Below, piece after piece: positions 32,950 through 41,527 of a stretch of 64,000 bases of DNA. Under the pieces are notes generated by a model. That model did no database searches, was not told where the DNA came from, and saw nothing but the letters and a program-made list of their open reading frames with translations. Each line of letters begins with the position of its first letter. The stretch's first letter is position 1. The stretch is from Clavibacter sp. VKM Ac-2872 (lineage in GTDB: Bacteria; Actinomycetota; Actinomycetes; Actinomycetales; Microbacteriaceae). The position numbers and the translations under genes were made by a program. The stretch spans positions 372,001 through 436,000 of the forward strand of contig NZ_JADKRR010000002.1 in assembly GCF_015351105.1 (NCBI RefSeq), written 5' to 3'.

Positions 32950-34251
32950 TCACATCCCTCCGCCCGATCCGCCCGATCCGCCCGGTCCGCCCGGTCCGCC
33001 CGCGGAGGGGACCGCCGGCCGCTCCGCGCGGTAGAGGTGGGATGCGACCGGCGTCGCCCCGTCGAGGAACCCGTGGAGCTCGTCGCGCGCCCGCTCCAGG
33101 AGCGGCGAGCCGGAGGCGTCCATCTCGGCCGCCGTCCCCCGATAGGTGCCCAGATCGTGCGCGTCCAGGACGCCCGCATGCGCCGTCGGCGCGAAGGCCG
33201 GCGCGCGCACGACGACGTCGTCGCCCGCGTCGCCGTCAGACGGGCGCACGCCCCCGAGCGCCGGGACGGGATCGTCCGTGTGCTCCACCGCCACGCCGTC
33301 GGCCCCCTGACGGATCGGCAGCTGCCCGACCGGGGAGCCGAACGTGAGCTCGTGGGTGACGTGGAGACCCGGGGCGTCTCCCACCGATCGCGCGACGATC
33401 CCGCCCATCGAGTAGCCGACGACGTAGACCTCGTCCTCCGCGGTCGCGCCGGCCTCGCGGAGCGCCGTCTCCGCCGCGTGCACGGCGGACCCGCCCTCGG
33501 TGGCGAGCGCGGCCGCCGCCGATGCCGGTCCGAAGTCCTCTCGGCCGGTGCGCGGATCCAGGGTGACCATGCCGCCGAGGTACGCGACGAAGCGGCGTCG
33601 GCCGTCCGGCGCCCGGTACTCCTCGACGCGCATCTGCGGGGTGCCGGGGACCGGGTCGGGGATCCGGTCGGCGAGGTCCTCCAGGCTCGCCGGAGCCGGT
33701 CGGACGGCGTCACGGCGGACATGGACGACGGCGGGCGCGTCGCGGAGGAAGCCGAGGGCGCCCAGCGCGGCGAGGAGGCCCGCGGTCGTCTCCCGCACGC
33801 CGTCGTCCCCCGCCGGGCGGTCCGGGAGGAAGCGCGCGGCCGCGGCCGCGATGTCCGCGACGACGTCCCGGACGACGACGGGCAGCAGGACCCGGAGGGC
33901 CCCGCCCGGAGACGAGGGAGCCGCATCCGCCGCACCGTCGCCCGCGGCGGAGCGCACGCAGCGGTCGACGTCCCGCTCCCCGTCCGCGTACTCGGCGGCG
34001 ACGCGACGCAGGTCGGCGGCGAGCGCCCGCGCATCGTGGGCGGCGGACGACAGGAGACCGCGCGGAGCGTCGAGGCTCGCATCATGGTCTCCCGTGATCG
34101 TGGCCACCAGCGGCGGCAGGGCGAGCGCGCGGGCATGGTCGTCGAGCCGCCCGGCCTCGTCGTCGAGCCGTCCGGCGATGCGCGTCAGGACGTCCGTCTC
34201 GACCTCGGTGCCGCCTCCCTCGGTGACGGTGAGCCCCGCGACCGCGATCAC
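32950..34251 (-). CDS. Alpha/beta-hydrolase with helical N-terminal domain and Gly-rich tail
   Basis: 433 residues from GTG 34251, overlapping the upstream WXG-like gene by 4 bases. Residues 13-100 form long amphipathic helices resembling a WXG100-like hairpin without the WxG. The hydrolase core has the nucleophile elbow GYSMGG (S281), an acidic candidate in HTDDPVP (about 325-326) and His in HDLGTYRG (H365), as in actinobacterial DUF1023-like hydrolases. The C-terminus is a (GGP/GGS)n tail. No signal peptide is present. It could be a type VII-secreted hydrolase; this is inference from domain layout. Confidence 0.72.
   Translation of the reverse strand: MIAVAGLTVTEGGGTEVETDVLTRIAGRLDDEAGRLDDHARALALPPLVATITGDHDASLDAPRGLLSSAAHDARALAADLRRVAAEYADGERDVDRCVRSAAGDGAADAAPSSPGGALRVLLPVVVRDVVADIAAAAARFLPDRPAGDDGVRETTAGLLAALGALGFLRDAPAVVHVRRDAVRPAPASLEDLADRIPDPVPGTPQMRVEEYRAPDGRRRFVAYLGGMVTLDPRTGREDFGPASAAAALATEGGSAVHAAETALREAGATAEDEVYVVGYSMGGIVARSVGDAPGLHVTHELTFGSPVGQLPIRQGADGVAVEHTDDPVPALGGVRPSDGDAGDDVVVRAPAFAPTAHAGVLDAHDLGTYRGTAAEMDASGSPLLERARDELHGFLDGATPVASHLYRAERPAVPSAGGPGGPGGSGGSGGGM
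32960..33004. repeat. Five 9-bp tandem units (CCGCCCGAT/GGT) encoding the GGX tail
   Basis: Units start at 32960, 32969, 32978, 32987 and 32996. They encode Gly-Gly-Pro/Ser repeats at the C-terminus of the hydrolase on the minus strand. The repeat number is likely to vary between strains by slippage. Confidence 0.85.
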
Positions 34252-34574
34252 GCGTGCGCTCCGGGGCAGCCGGGCGCCGAGCCGGCAGCCGGATGCGCGT
34301 CGTGGAGCAGGGTCCCGGCGAGCGCCACGCGACCGGCGAGGTCGTCGAGGGCGCGGATGAACGCGTCGTGCGCGCGTCCGGACCAGGACGGGTCGTCCCG
34401 GCAGGACGCGATGCCGCGGTGCGTCTCCGCCACCGCGTCGGCGACGCGGGCGAGAGCGTGCGCGCGCGTCAGCGCCTCGGCGCGGAGCTGGCCCGGCGTG
34501 CTGCCGCTCTCCCGACCCGTCCCTCCGAGGGGATCGCCCCCGCCCGCGCCCCATCCACCCGGCTGCTCCCGCAT
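34248..34574 (-). CDS. WXG100-like small helical protein
   Basis: 108 residues from ATG 34574 (GAGAGG upstream). After a Gly-rich start, residues 28-92 predict two helices separated by a turn containing W64-S65-G66 (DDPSWSGRAHDAFIRALDDL), the WxG hairpin layout of ESX/type VII substrates. Its stop overlaps the GTG of the hydrolase gene (GTGA), so the two are co-translated, as in WXG/effector pairs. A Y/F-x-x-x-D/E secretion motif is not obvious in its C-terminus. No ESX genes are in the window. Confidence 0.62.
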   Translation of the reverse strand: MREQPGGWGAGGGDPLGGTGRESGSTPGQLRAEALTRAHALARVADAVAETHRGIASCRDDPSWSGRAHDAFIRALDDLAGRVALAGTLLHDAHPAAGSAPGCPGAHA

Positions 34575-34693
34575 CGCGTCCCGTCCTCTCCCGTCGACCC
34601 GCATCGTGCGCGACGGCGTGGACGACGGGCCGCCGGACGCCGCATCCGGGGGACGGGCGGGGATCCGGGGGTGTGGGGAGGGACCGCAGCCGA

Positions 34694-34705
34694 CAGAATG
34701 AGCGC
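34694..34705 (+). promoter_or_regulatory. Leaderless-type -10 (CAGAAT, 6-nt spacer)
   Basis: CAGAAT, 6 nt, then ATG 34706. It sets the phosphatase start over an in-frame codon at 34673. Confidence 0.5.
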
Positions 34706-35233
34706 ATGGGAGCCCCCGACTCTCCGGCCGAGACGGCTCCACCCGTCTTCCGGATCGCCTTCGTCTGCACCGGCAACATCTGCCGCTCCCCCATGGCGGA
34801 GGTCGTCTTCCGGGACCTCGTGCAGCGCGCCGGGCACGCCGACCGCGTCTCGGTGACGAGCGCCGGGACGGGCGACTGGCATGTGGGCGAGCAGGCGGAC
34901 GCGCGCACCCTCGCCGCGCTCGAGCGCCGCGGCCTGTCGGGATCCGCGCACCGCGCCAAGCAGTTCGACCCGGACACGCTGCCCGACCTCGACCTGGTGG
35001 TCGTGTTCGACCGCGGCCAGGAGCGGACGCTGCGCCAGTGGGCGCGCACGGAGGCGGACCGGGCGAAGATCCACCTGCTGCTGTCGTTCGATCCTCCACA
35101 GGCCCACCTGCGGGACGTGCCCGACCCGTACTACACGGACGCGGCGATGTTCGATCGGGTTCTTGGGATGATAGAGCGAGCCGCCCGGGCCCTCCTCGCG
35201 CAGGTGGAGCCCGGCATCCGTCCCCCCAGCTAG
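34706..35233 (+). CDS. Low-molecular-weight protein-tyrosine phosphatase
   Basis: A 175-residue cytosolic phosphatase. The P-loop CTGNICRS (C21 nucleophile, R27) follows the first beta strand, and the general-acid Asp is in VPDPYYTDAAMFD near residue 132. Length is normal for the family. It dephosphorylates tyrosine on proteins; targets are unknown, though in actinobacteria such enzymes often affect envelope polysaccharide or stress responses. It is followed 13 bp later by purB, so the two may be cotranscribed. Confidence 0.93.
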   Translation: MGAPDSPAETAPPVFRIAFVCTGNICRSPMAEVVFRDLVQRAGHADRVSVTSAGTGDWHVGEQADARTLAALERRGLSGSAHRAKQFDPDTLPDLDLVVVFDRGQERTLRQWARTEADRAKIHLLLSFDPPQAHLRDVPDPYYTDAAMFDRVLGMIERAARALLAQVEPGIRPPS

Positions 35234-35246
35234 GAGATCCCCCCGC

Positions 35247-36629
35247 ATGAGCCCGTTGCCCCCGCAGGTGCTGAGCCCCCTCGACGGCCGCTACGCCCCC
35301 GTCGTCACCGAGCTCGGCGAGCACCTCTCGGAGGCGGGCCTCAACCGGGCGCGCATCCACGTGGAGATCGAGTGGCTCATCCACCTCACCGATCGATCTC
35401 TCCTCTCCTCCTCGCCGTTCACGGACACGCAGAAGGCGGCGCTCCGCGAGGTCGTCCAGGGCTTCGGACAGGAGCAGATCGACGCGCTCGCCCGCGTCGA
35501 GGCCGTCACCCGGCACGACGTGAAGGCCGTCGAGTACTTCGTGCGCGACCGCCTGGAGGAGCTCGGACTCGGGCACGTCGCCGAGCTCACGCACTTCGCG
35601 TGCACGAGCGAGGACATCAACAACCTCTCCTACGCGCTCGTCATCGACCGCGCCGTGCGCGAGGTGTGGCTGCCGAAGCTGGTGTCCGTCATCGGCGCGC
35701 TCCGCGAGCGGGCCCTCCTCTTCCGCGACGACGCCATGCTGTCGCGCACGCACGGGCAACCGGCCACGCCCACCACGCTCGGCAAGGAGCTCGCGGTGTT
35801 CGTGCACCGGCTCGAGCGCCTCCGGGCCGACGTGGAGGACGTCGAGGTGCTCGGCAAGTTCAGCGGCGCCACGGGCACGTTCGCGGCGCACCTCGCCGCC
35901 GACGCGGACGTCGACTGGCCCGCCGAGTCCCGCGCGTTCGTCACGTCGCTCGGGCTCGTGTGGAACCCGCTCACCACGCAGATCGAGTCGCACGACTGGC
36001 AGGCCGAGCTGTACACGCGCATCGCCCACGTCAACCGGGTCCTGCACAACCTCTGCACGGACGTGTGGACCTACATCTCCATGGGGTACTTCCGGCAGAT
36101 CCCGCAGGCGGGCGCGACCGGGTCGTCGACGATGCCGCACAAGATCAACCCCATCCGCTTCGAGAACGCCGAGGCGAACCTCGAGCTGTCGGATGCGCTC
36201 CTCGACTCGCTCGCGTCGACCCTCGTCACCTCGCGGCTGCAGCGCGACCTCACGGACTCCACCACGCAGCGGAACGTCGGCGTCGCGCTCGGGCACTCGC
36301 TGCTGGCGCTCGACAACATCGGGCGCGGGCTCCTCGAGATCGACGTCGACCGGGCGCTGCTCGCGGCCGACCTCGACGCGAACTGGGAGATCCTCGGCGA
36401 GGCCATCCAGACGGTCATCCGCGCGGAGATCGTCGCGGGCCGCAGCTCCATCAGCGACCCATACGCGGTGCTGAAGGAGCTCACGCGCGGCAAGCGCGTG
36501 GGACGCGACGAGATGCGCGCGTTCGTCTCCGGTCTCGACATCGGCGACGCCGCCAAGGCGCGACTGCTCGAGCTGACCCCGGCCGAGTACGCGGGGCTCG
36601 CGTCGCGGCTGGTCGACCACATCCTCTAG
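35247..36629 (+). CDS. purB: Adenylosuccinate lyase
   Basis: 460 residues of the fumarase/aspartase superfamily, cleaving SAICAR and adenylosuccinate in purine synthesis. The signature GSSTMPHKINPIRFENAEAN (near residue 290) and the N-terminal LSPLDGRYAP are diagnostic, with TRTHGQPATPTTLGKE (near residue 166) carrying the catalytic His region. The longer form with PLDGRY resembles the E. coli-type enzyme. AGGAG precedes the ATG by 9-10 nt. It ends at the hairpin around 36637-36671. Confidence 0.96.
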   Translation: MSPLPPQVLSPLDGRYAPVVTELGEHLSEAGLNRARIHVEIEWLIHLTDRSLLSSSPFTDTQKAALREVVQGFGQEQIDALARVEAVTRHDVKAVEYFVRDRLEELGLGHVAELTHFACTSEDINNLSYALVIDRAVREVWLPKLVSVIGALRERALLFRDDAMLSRTHGQPATPTTLGKELAVFVHRLERLRADVEDVEVLGKFSGATGTFAAHLAADADVDWPAESRAFVTSLGLVWNPLTTQIESHDWQAELYTRIAHVNRVLHNLCTDVWTYISMGYFRQIPQAGATGSSTMPHKINPIRFENAEANLELSDALLDSLASTLVTSRLQRDLTDSTTQRNVGVALGHSLLALDNIGRGLLEIDVDRALLAADLDANWEILGEAIQTVIRAEIVAGRSSISDPYAVLKELTRGKRVGRDEMRAFVSGLDIGDAAKARLLELTPAEYAGLASRLVDHIL

Positions 36630-36636
36630 CGGTCAC

Positions 36637-36671
36637 GCGCCGGGGCCTCGCCGAGGCGGGGCTCCCGGCGC
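36637..36671 (+). terminator. Hairpin downstream of purB
   Basis: GCGCCGGG pairs with CCCGGCGC, with an inner GCCTCG/CGAGGC hairpin. It lies between purB and the convergent membrane protein and lacks a U-tract. Confidence 0.55.
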
Positions 36672-36712
36672 CGTTCCGCGGAGCCGATCCGCCCGACGAG
36701 GACCCCGGCGGC

Positions 36713-36982
36713 TCAGTGCCGCGTGGGCCGGTCCGGGTGGTCCTGCTCGTCCATGTCCTCGAGCTCGTCGCGGTTCGGCTTGAACGACAGGGCGAGCATG
36801 GCGAGCATCACGAGGGCGCCGATGAACGCCACGCCCGTGAACACGACGACGACCGTCCAGCCCTGGGCGTCGGCGGGCCGCGTGCTGAGCCCCACGATGA
36901 GGCCGACGAACGCGGCGAGGGCCGCGGCGATGCCGAGCAGCTCGGCGGGGCGCATGCGGTCCTTGCGGATGTTGGAAGTCAC
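36713..36982 (-). CDS. Small two-TM membrane protein (89 aa)
   Basis: A GTG start two bases beyond the stop of the upstream membrane gene. Two hydrophobic helices (about residues 13-32 and 41-63) are flanked by a basic N-terminus (VTSNIRKDRMRP) and an acidic, charged C-terminal tail (KPNRDELEDMDEQDHPDRPTRH) that is predicted cytosolic. No family is recognised. It is part of a two-gene operon with the DUF308-like protein, probably coupled in translation since no strong Shine-Dalgarno is seen. Confidence 0.72.
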   Translation of the reverse strand: MTSNIRKDRMRPAELLGIAAALAAFVGLIVGLSTRPADAQGWTVVVVFTGVAFIGALVMLAMLALSFKPNRDELEDMDEQDHPDRPTRH

Positions 36983-36984
36983 GG

Positions 36985-37641
36985 TCAGCTCGCGCTCTCG
37001 GTGGTCCGGGGGGCGTCCGCCGCGGAGGTCGCGGTGGGCGTGGAGGTGCCCCATTTCATGCTCAGGGCGGCGATGACCAGGAAGACCCCGACGATCGCCG
37101 CGTACGCGCCCAGGAGACCGACGGCCACGACGGGCGCGGTGAGCTGGCCCTCACGCTGCTCGACCCCGCCGTACTGGACGACGAGATCCGGCGGCACCAG
37201 GAGGAAGGCGACGGCGAGGACGACGGTGAGCGCGCCGGCGGTGATCGCGTCGGTGGCGCCCGCCACGCGGCCGCGCGAGCGCAGGCCGGCGACGAGCTCC
37301 AGGAAGCCGGTGACGACGGCCCACACGCTGACGACGTACAGGAGGACGAGCACGCCTCCGTCGCGGGCGAGCAGCGCCGCGGCACCGGCCACGACCGTGA
37401 GCGCGCCCTGGACGACGGCGCTCGCGCGGAGGCGCGCGGCCGGACCGCGGAGGGCTCGGGCGCCGAGGCCCGCGGTGACGAGGCCGGAGAGGATCGCGAA
37501 GACGCCGAACGCTACGAGGCCGAGGGCAGGCGAGTGGTCGCTGGAGAAGGTGATGAACGCGGCGAGCGCGAGGGCGGGCAGTGCGCGCAGGAGGAGCACG
37601 GGCCAGTACGCCGCCCGGAACGTCAGCTCGTCCTCGGACAC
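36985..37641 (-). CDS. HdeD/DUF308-like membrane protein
   Basis: 218 residues from GTG 37641, which has GAGAGAGG at Shine-Dalgarno distance. An in-frame ATG at 37659 lies 8 nt after a TAGGCT and would add six residues, so a near-leaderless start is also possible. Six hydrophobic helices arranged as three hairpin repeats (for example ALGLVAFGVFAILSGLVTAGLGARAL, VLVLLYVVSVWAVVTGFLELVAGLR) match the HdeD/DUF308 repeat pattern. Its role in acid or envelope stress is only inferred from the family. Confidence 0.75.
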   Translation of the reverse strand: MSEDELTFRAAYWPVLLLRALPALALAAFITFSSDHSPALGLVAFGVFAILSGLVTAGLGARALRGPAARLRASAVVQGALTVVAGAAALLARDGGVLVLLYVVSVWAVVTGFLELVAGLRSRGRVAGATDAITAGALTVVLAVAFLLVPPDLVVQYGGVEQREGQLTAPVVAVGLLGAYAAIVGVFLVIAALSMKWGTSTPTATSAADAPRTTESAS

Positions 37642-37736
37642 GGCAGCCTCTCTCTCCATCGGGGACCAGCCTACTCGGTGGGTTCCTGGGCGGATGCTCG
37701 GCCGGGGCCCGCGGTGACGGCCCTGCCGCGCTGGCC

Positions 37737-37748
37737 TAGGCTCGACGC
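37737..37748 (+). promoter_or_regulatory. Leaderless-type -10 (TAGGCT, 6-nt spacer) before a 38-residue gene
   Basis: TAGGCT, 6 nt, then GTG at 37749. This is the main support for the small gene that follows. Confidence 0.5.
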
Positions 37749-37865
37749 GTGACGAGTCCCCTCCCCCGTCTGGCCGCCGCGGCGGCCGGTGCGGTCGTCG
37801 GGCTCGCGGTCGTCTGCGCCGTGGGCGTGGCCTGCGGGATCGTCTACGCGAACCGGGCGTTCTGA
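37749..37865 (+). CDS. Single-pass 38-residue membrane peptide
   Basis: A 39-codon frame starting GTG and ending TGA encodes MTSPLPRLAAAAAGAVVGL followed by AVVCAVGVACGIVYANRAF. Residues 8-33 form one hydrophobic helix with small residues and two cysteines, flanked by Arg on each side. The leaderless-type promoter at exactly 6 nt spacing makes it credible. No family is recognised. Peptides of this size are usually missed by gene callers. It lies divergent from the HdeD-like gene and 113 bp before ppgK. Confidence 0.5.
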   Translation: MTSPLPRLAAAAAGAVVGLAVVCAVGVACGIVYANRAF

Positions 37866-37978
37866 GGCGCGGCGGCCCCGCGGCCGACGGCCCGGGATCC
37901 GCGCGTCGGGTCCGCCCGATCCGCCGCTCCGACCGCCGCGCACCCGCGCCCCGCAACCCGCTACCGAGAGGCCCCGCC

Positions 37979-38863
37979 GTGCCCCAGCCCGAGACCGCGC
38001 CGCGGCCCGCCTCCGACGACGGCCGCGCGCCACTCGGCTTCATCCCCGTCGACCGCGCCGTGGTGGCCGCCCCCGATGGCGCCGAGGCGGCCCTCGCCCG
38101 GCGCGACCGGCTGGCGCTCGGCATCGACATCGGCGGCACGACGCTCAAGGCGGGCATCGTCGACGTCACCACGGGGACCCGCCTGACCGAGCGCATGACC
38201 GTGGCGAAGCCGGTGGGGGGCGAGCCCGAGGACATCGCGGACGTGATCGCCGAGATCGTGCTGGAGCTGACGCCGGACGAGGACCTGCCCGTGGGCGTCG
38301 GCGTCCCCGGGATCGTGCGGGACGGCATCGTGCGCTCCTCGGCCCACATCTCCGACCGCTGGCTCGGGATGGACGCGCGCACGGCCATCCGCGACCGCAG
38401 CGGGATCGACGTGCTCACCGTCAACGACGCCGACGCCGCGGGGGTGGCGGAACTCGAGTACGGCGTGCTGCAGGGACGCGGCGGCCTGGTCATCCTCACG
38501 ACGCTCGGCACGGGCATCGGCACGGCGATCCTGCACGACGGCACTCTGATCCCGAACAGCGAGCTCGGCCACGTCCACATCGACGGCGGCGACTACGAGA
38601 TGCAGGCCGCGTTCTCCGCGGTGCGGCGCGAGGGACTGACCTTCGAGACGTGGGCGGCCCGGCTGGAGCTGTACTACCGGCACCTCGAGTCGATCATGTC
38701 GCCCGACCTCATCGTGGTGGGCGGGGCCGCCGCGCACGAGTTCGCGCGGTTCGCGGGCTTCCTGCACCTCGACACCGAGATCATCGCCGCGAGCCGGGGC
38801 AACGACGCCGGGCTGGTCGGCGCGGCGCTCCTCGCGCACCGGGCGGGTGTCGCGCCCGACTGA
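37979..38863 (+). CDS. ppgK: Polyphosphate glucokinase
   Basis: 294 residues of the ROK family. The phosphate-binding loop GIDIGGTTLKAGIVD (near residue 48), VNDADAAGVAE (near residue 149) and LTTLGTGIGTAILHDGTLIPNSELGH (near residue 170) match actinobacterial PpgK, which phosphorylates glucose using polyphosphate or ATP. The zinc-cysteine cluster of other ROK proteins is absent, as expected for PpgK. The GTG start is preceded by GAGAGG. A 46-residue polar N-terminal extension precedes the catalytic fold. Confidence 0.9.
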   Translation: MPQPETAPRPASDDGRAPLGFIPVDRAVVAAPDGAEAALARRDRLALGIDIGGTTLKAGIVDVTTGTRLTERMTVAKPVGGEPEDIADVIAEIVLELTPDEDLPVGVGVPGIVRDGIVRSSAHISDRWLGMDARTAIRDRSGIDVLTVNDADAAGVAELEYGVLQGRGGLVILTTLGTGIGTAILHDGTLIPNSELGHVHIDGGDYEMQAAFSAVRREGLTFETWAARLELYYRHLESIMSPDLIVVGGAAAHEFARFAGFLHLDTEIIAASRGNDAGLVGAALLAHRAGVAPD

Positions 38864-38908
38864 TCGGGGGACGCGCGCACCCGTCCGGCTCCGTCCGACC
38901 CCGTCCGG

Positions 38909-38920
38909 CAGACTGGCCGC
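38909..38920 (+). promoter_or_regulatory. Leaderless-type -10 (CAGACT, 6-nt spacer)
   Basis: CAGACT, 6 nt, then ATG 38921 of the glycerate kinase gene; no Shine-Dalgarno is seen. Confidence 0.5.
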
Positions 38921-40036
38921 ATGAGCACCGCCGCTCCCCGTCCGCTGCGCGTCGTCATGTCGCCCGACTCCTTCACCGGATCCGCCACCGCCGTCGAGGC
39001 CGCGGAGGCGCTCCGCCGCGGCTGGCTCCGCACGCGACCCCACGACCGCGTGACCGTCGCGCCCATGGCCGACGGCGGACAGGGCACCCTCGACGTGCTC
39101 GCGGCCGCCGTCTCGGGAGCGCGCCGCGTGCCCGTCCGCGTCACCGGACCCGACGACCGGCCGGTCGACGCGCACTGGCTCCTGCTGCCGGACGGCACGG
39201 GCGTGGTCGAGGTCGCGTCGACGAGCGGGATCACGCTGCTGGATCCGCGGTGCCCGCTCACCGCCCACACCCGCGGCTTCGGCCAGGCGATCCGCGCGGC
39301 GCTCGACGCCCGCGTCCCGCGCCTGCTGCTCGCGCTCGGTGGCAGCTCGTCGACCGACGGCGGGGTGGGCGCGCTCCGCGAGCTCGGGGCCGTGGCCGCG
39401 CGCGCCGACGGCTCCCCGGCCGGCGACGGCGGCGGCGGGCTCACAGGGATCGCGTCGCTCGACCTCTCCGGCCTCCGGACGCTGCCGGCGGGCGGCGCCC
39501 GGATCCTCGGCGACGTCCACGCGCCCCTCACTGGCCCCGCGGGCGCCGCCGCCGTCTACGGCCCGCAGAAGGGCGCGACGCCGACGGAGGTCCGCGCGCT
39601 CGACGCCGGCCTCGCGCACCTCGCCGTGCTCCTCGGCGTGGATCCGGCCATCGCGGGCGCCGGCGCAGCGGGCGGCACGGCGGCGGGTCTCCTCGCGTGG
39701 GGCGCGGTCGTGGGTTCCGGTTCCGCCGGAGTGGCCGACGCGATCGGCCTGCCCGCCCTCATCGCCGACGCCGACGTGGTGATCACGGGCGAGGGCCGCT
39801 TCGACGCGCAGTCGCGGACGGGCAAGGTCGCATCGCGCGTGCTCGACCTCGCCCGGACGCACGCGACCGCGGCGGTCCTCGTGGCCGGAGCGGTGATCGC
39901 GCCCACCGACGGATTCGCGGCCGCGCGCTCCCTCACCGACCTCGCCGGATCCGCGGACGCCGCGCGCGCGGACGCCGTGACCTGGCTCGAGCGCGCCGCC
40001 GAGGACGTGGCGCGCCGCGGGGAGTGGACCGCCTGA
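38921..40036 (+). CDS. glxK: Glycerate kinase
   Basis: 371 residues of the GK-2-type (GlxK/GarK) family phosphorylating glycerate with ATP. Segments seen: VVMSPDSFTGSATAVEAAEALRRGW at the N-terminus, PMADGGQGTLDVL, LLALGGSSSTDGGVG (near residue 138), PLTGPAGAAAVYGPQKGA and VITGEGRFDAQSRTGK near residue 290. The family usually starts with PDSFK; here the lysine is Thr, a common variation. It may feed glyoxylate or glycerol-derived carbon into glycolysis. It converges on the glycosyltransferase gene. Confidence 0.92.
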   Translation: MSTAAPRPLRVVMSPDSFTGSATAVEAAEALRRGWLRTRPHDRVTVAPMADGGQGTLDVLAAAVSGARRVPVRVTGPDDRPVDAHWLLLPDGTGVVEVASTSGITLLDPRCPLTAHTRGFGQAIRAALDARVPRLLLALGGSSSTDGGVGALRELGAVAARADGSPAGDGGGGLTGIASLDLSGLRTLPAGGARILGDVHAPLTGPAGAAAVYGPQKGATPTEVRALDAGLAHLAVLLGVDPAIAGAGAAGGTAAGLLAWGAVVGSGSAGVADAIGLPALIADADVVITGEGRFDAQSRTGKVASRVLDLARTHATAAVLVAGAVIAPTDGFAAARSLTDLAGSADAARADAVTWLERAAEDVARRGEWTA

Positions 40037-40038
40037 GG

Positions 40039-40058
40039 CGGGCGGACGGATCCGCCCG
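40039..40058. terminator. Short hairpin between glxK and the glycosyltransferase
   Basis: CGGGCGGA pairs with TCCGCCCG around the 4-nt loop CGGA, immediately after the glxK stop and before the convergent stop. The 8-bp stem is perfect. Confidence 0.55.
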
Positions 40059-40062
40059 GCTC

Positions 40063-41289
40063 TCAGTCCCGGACGCCCCCGACCGGATCCGCGCAGCGCG
40101 CACCACCCGTCGTTCCCCGCTCTCGGAGCGCCCGGTACTCCTCCGCCACGTCCGCCGCCGCGACGTCCCACGTGCGCCGGGCCGCGTGCTCCCGCGCCGA
40201 CGCCGACAGTCGAGCCAGGGCGGGCCGGTCGGCGAGCAGGTCGCGGATCGCGCGGGCCCAGTCGGCGGGATCCCGGGACGGCACGAACACGCCGCTCACG
40301 CCCTCCCGCACCGAGTCGACGAGCCCCTCGGTCCGCGCCGCGACGACGGGCGTGCCGCACGCGGCCGCCTCGAGCGCCACGAGCCCGTAGGTCTCCGCGG
40401 CCGACGGCATGAGCGCGAGGTGCGCGCCGGCGAGCGTCCGCGCGGTCGCGGCCCGGTCGAGCGGGCCCGTGAAGACGACGTCGCCCTCGAGGCCGAGCGA
40501 GCCGACGAGCGCGTGCAGGCTCGCGGCATACGCGTCCCGACCGGGCGAGACCCCGCCGGCGATCACGAGCAGGGGCCGGATCGCGGGATCCAGCATGGCC
40601 AGCGCCCGCAGCGCGACGTCCTGGCCCTTGAGCGGCTGGATCCGCCCGAGCAGCACGATCCGCACCCGCCCGCCGCCGTCGCGGCCGGACGGCTCCCGCA
40701 GGAACGCCTCCTCCACGCCCGGCGCCACGACGTGCACCGCGGCGGGATCCGCGTCGTAGGCCTCCACGAGCAGCCGCTTCTCCGACTCCGCCGACGCCAC
40801 CACGAGGTCGGACGCGCGCACGAGCCGCCCCTCGTCCGCGAGCCGGGACGCCGGCTCCGGGGTGTCCCCCGCCACGAGCCGGCGGTTCTTGCCCGCGGAG
40901 ACCGAGTGCAGCGTCAGCACGTGCGGCACGCCCCAGGCGCGGGCGACCGGCAGCGCCGCGACGGCCGACAGCCAGTAGTGCGCGTGCACGACGTCCGCGG
41001 GCGGCAGCGCGGCGAGCGCCGCGGCGAAGGCGTCGGTGATCCCGGGCAGGTCCTCCTTGGCGACCGGCCCGGCCGGCCCCGCCCGCAGCGCGAGCAGCTC
41101 CACTCCCCGCGCGACGGGGAGAACGGCGGGGTCCGCCGGATCCGTGGCGCGCGTGATCAGCTGCACATCGTGCCCCTGCCTGCCCAGGCTCCGCGCGAGC
41201 TCCAGGAGGTAGACGTTGAGCCCGCCGGCATCCCCGGTGCTGGGCTTCTGGATCGGCGACGTGTGCAGCGAGACGAACGCGATCCTCAT
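40063..41289 (-). CDS. mshA: GT4 glycosyltransferase, MshA-like
   Basis: 408 residues with GT-B fold. The N-terminal [48 protein letters not shown] and later [29 protein letters not shown] and [10 protein letters not shown] closely follow MshA, which transfers GlcNAc to inositol-3-phosphate in mycothiol synthesis. The C-terminal donor site has the EX7E motif in [24 protein letters not shown]. The ATG at 41289 is preceded by a leaderless-type -10 (TAGGAT). A closely related GT4 sucrose/other sugar transferase is not excluded. Confidence 0.75.
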   Translation of the reverse strand: MRIAFVSLHTSPIQKPSTGDAGGLNVYLLELARSLGRQGHDVQLITRATDPADPAVLPVARGVELLALRAGPAGPVAKEDLPGITDAFAAALAALPPADVVHAHYWLSAVAALPVARAWGVPHVLTLHSVSAGKNRRLVAGDTPEPASRLADEGRLVRASDLVVASAESEKRLLVEAYDADPAAVHVVAPGVEEAFLREPSGRDGGGRVRIVLLGRIQPLKGQDVALRALAMLDPAIRPLLVIAGGVSPGRDAYAASLHALVGSLGLEGDVVFTGPLDRAATARTLAGAHLALMPSAAETYGLVALEAAACGTPVVAARTEGLVDSVREGVSGVFVPSRDPADWARAIRDLLADRPALARLSASAREHAARRTWDVAAADVAEEYRALRERGTTGGARCADPVGGVRD

Positions 41290-41302
41290 GCGCCCGATCC
41301 TA
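41290..41302 (-). promoter_or_regulatory. Leaderless-type -10 (TAGGAT, 7-nt spacer) for the MshA-like gene
   Basis: On the minus strand TAGGAT, 7 nt, then ATG 41289. The open frame further upstream is not family sequence. Confidence 0.5.
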
Positions 41303-41449
41303 CGAGCGACGCCCGCGCCCGCCCGCCGGCGCGGCACCCGGTCCGCGCGGCGCGACGCCCGGCCGTCCACCGCGACGTCCCTCACGCCGCGCCCTGTCCC
41401 ATCGGCGACGGCGCCCGGACGGGGGCGGGTGCCGCGCGCCCCCATCGGA

Positions 41450-41461
41450 GACAATGGTCGG
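41450..41461 (+). promoter_or_regulatory. Candidate -10 (GACAAT, 6-nt spacer) upstream of merR
   Basis: GACAAT, 6 nt, then an in-frame ATG at 41462. It could start a leaderless, 22-residue-longer MerR protein or simply a transcript with a 66-nt leader to the ATG at 41528. Confidence 0.45.
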
Positions 41462-41527
41462 ATGCGGTCGCCCGTCCGCATCCCGCACCCCCTCCCCTGC
41501 CGGGGGAGAGCCCGTCTGGAGGCCCGC

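Noticed and set aside
32960-33004. Tandem 9-bp units considered as a CRISPR or regulatory repeat array
   Set aside because: Units are contiguous, without spacers, and encode the in-frame Gly-rich tail of the hydrolase.
34252-35049. Upstream extension of the alpha/beta-hydrolase frame
   Set aside because: The extension overlaps the WXG-like gene and the phosphatase in other frames and is low-complexity; GTG 34251 with the 4-bp overlap is better.
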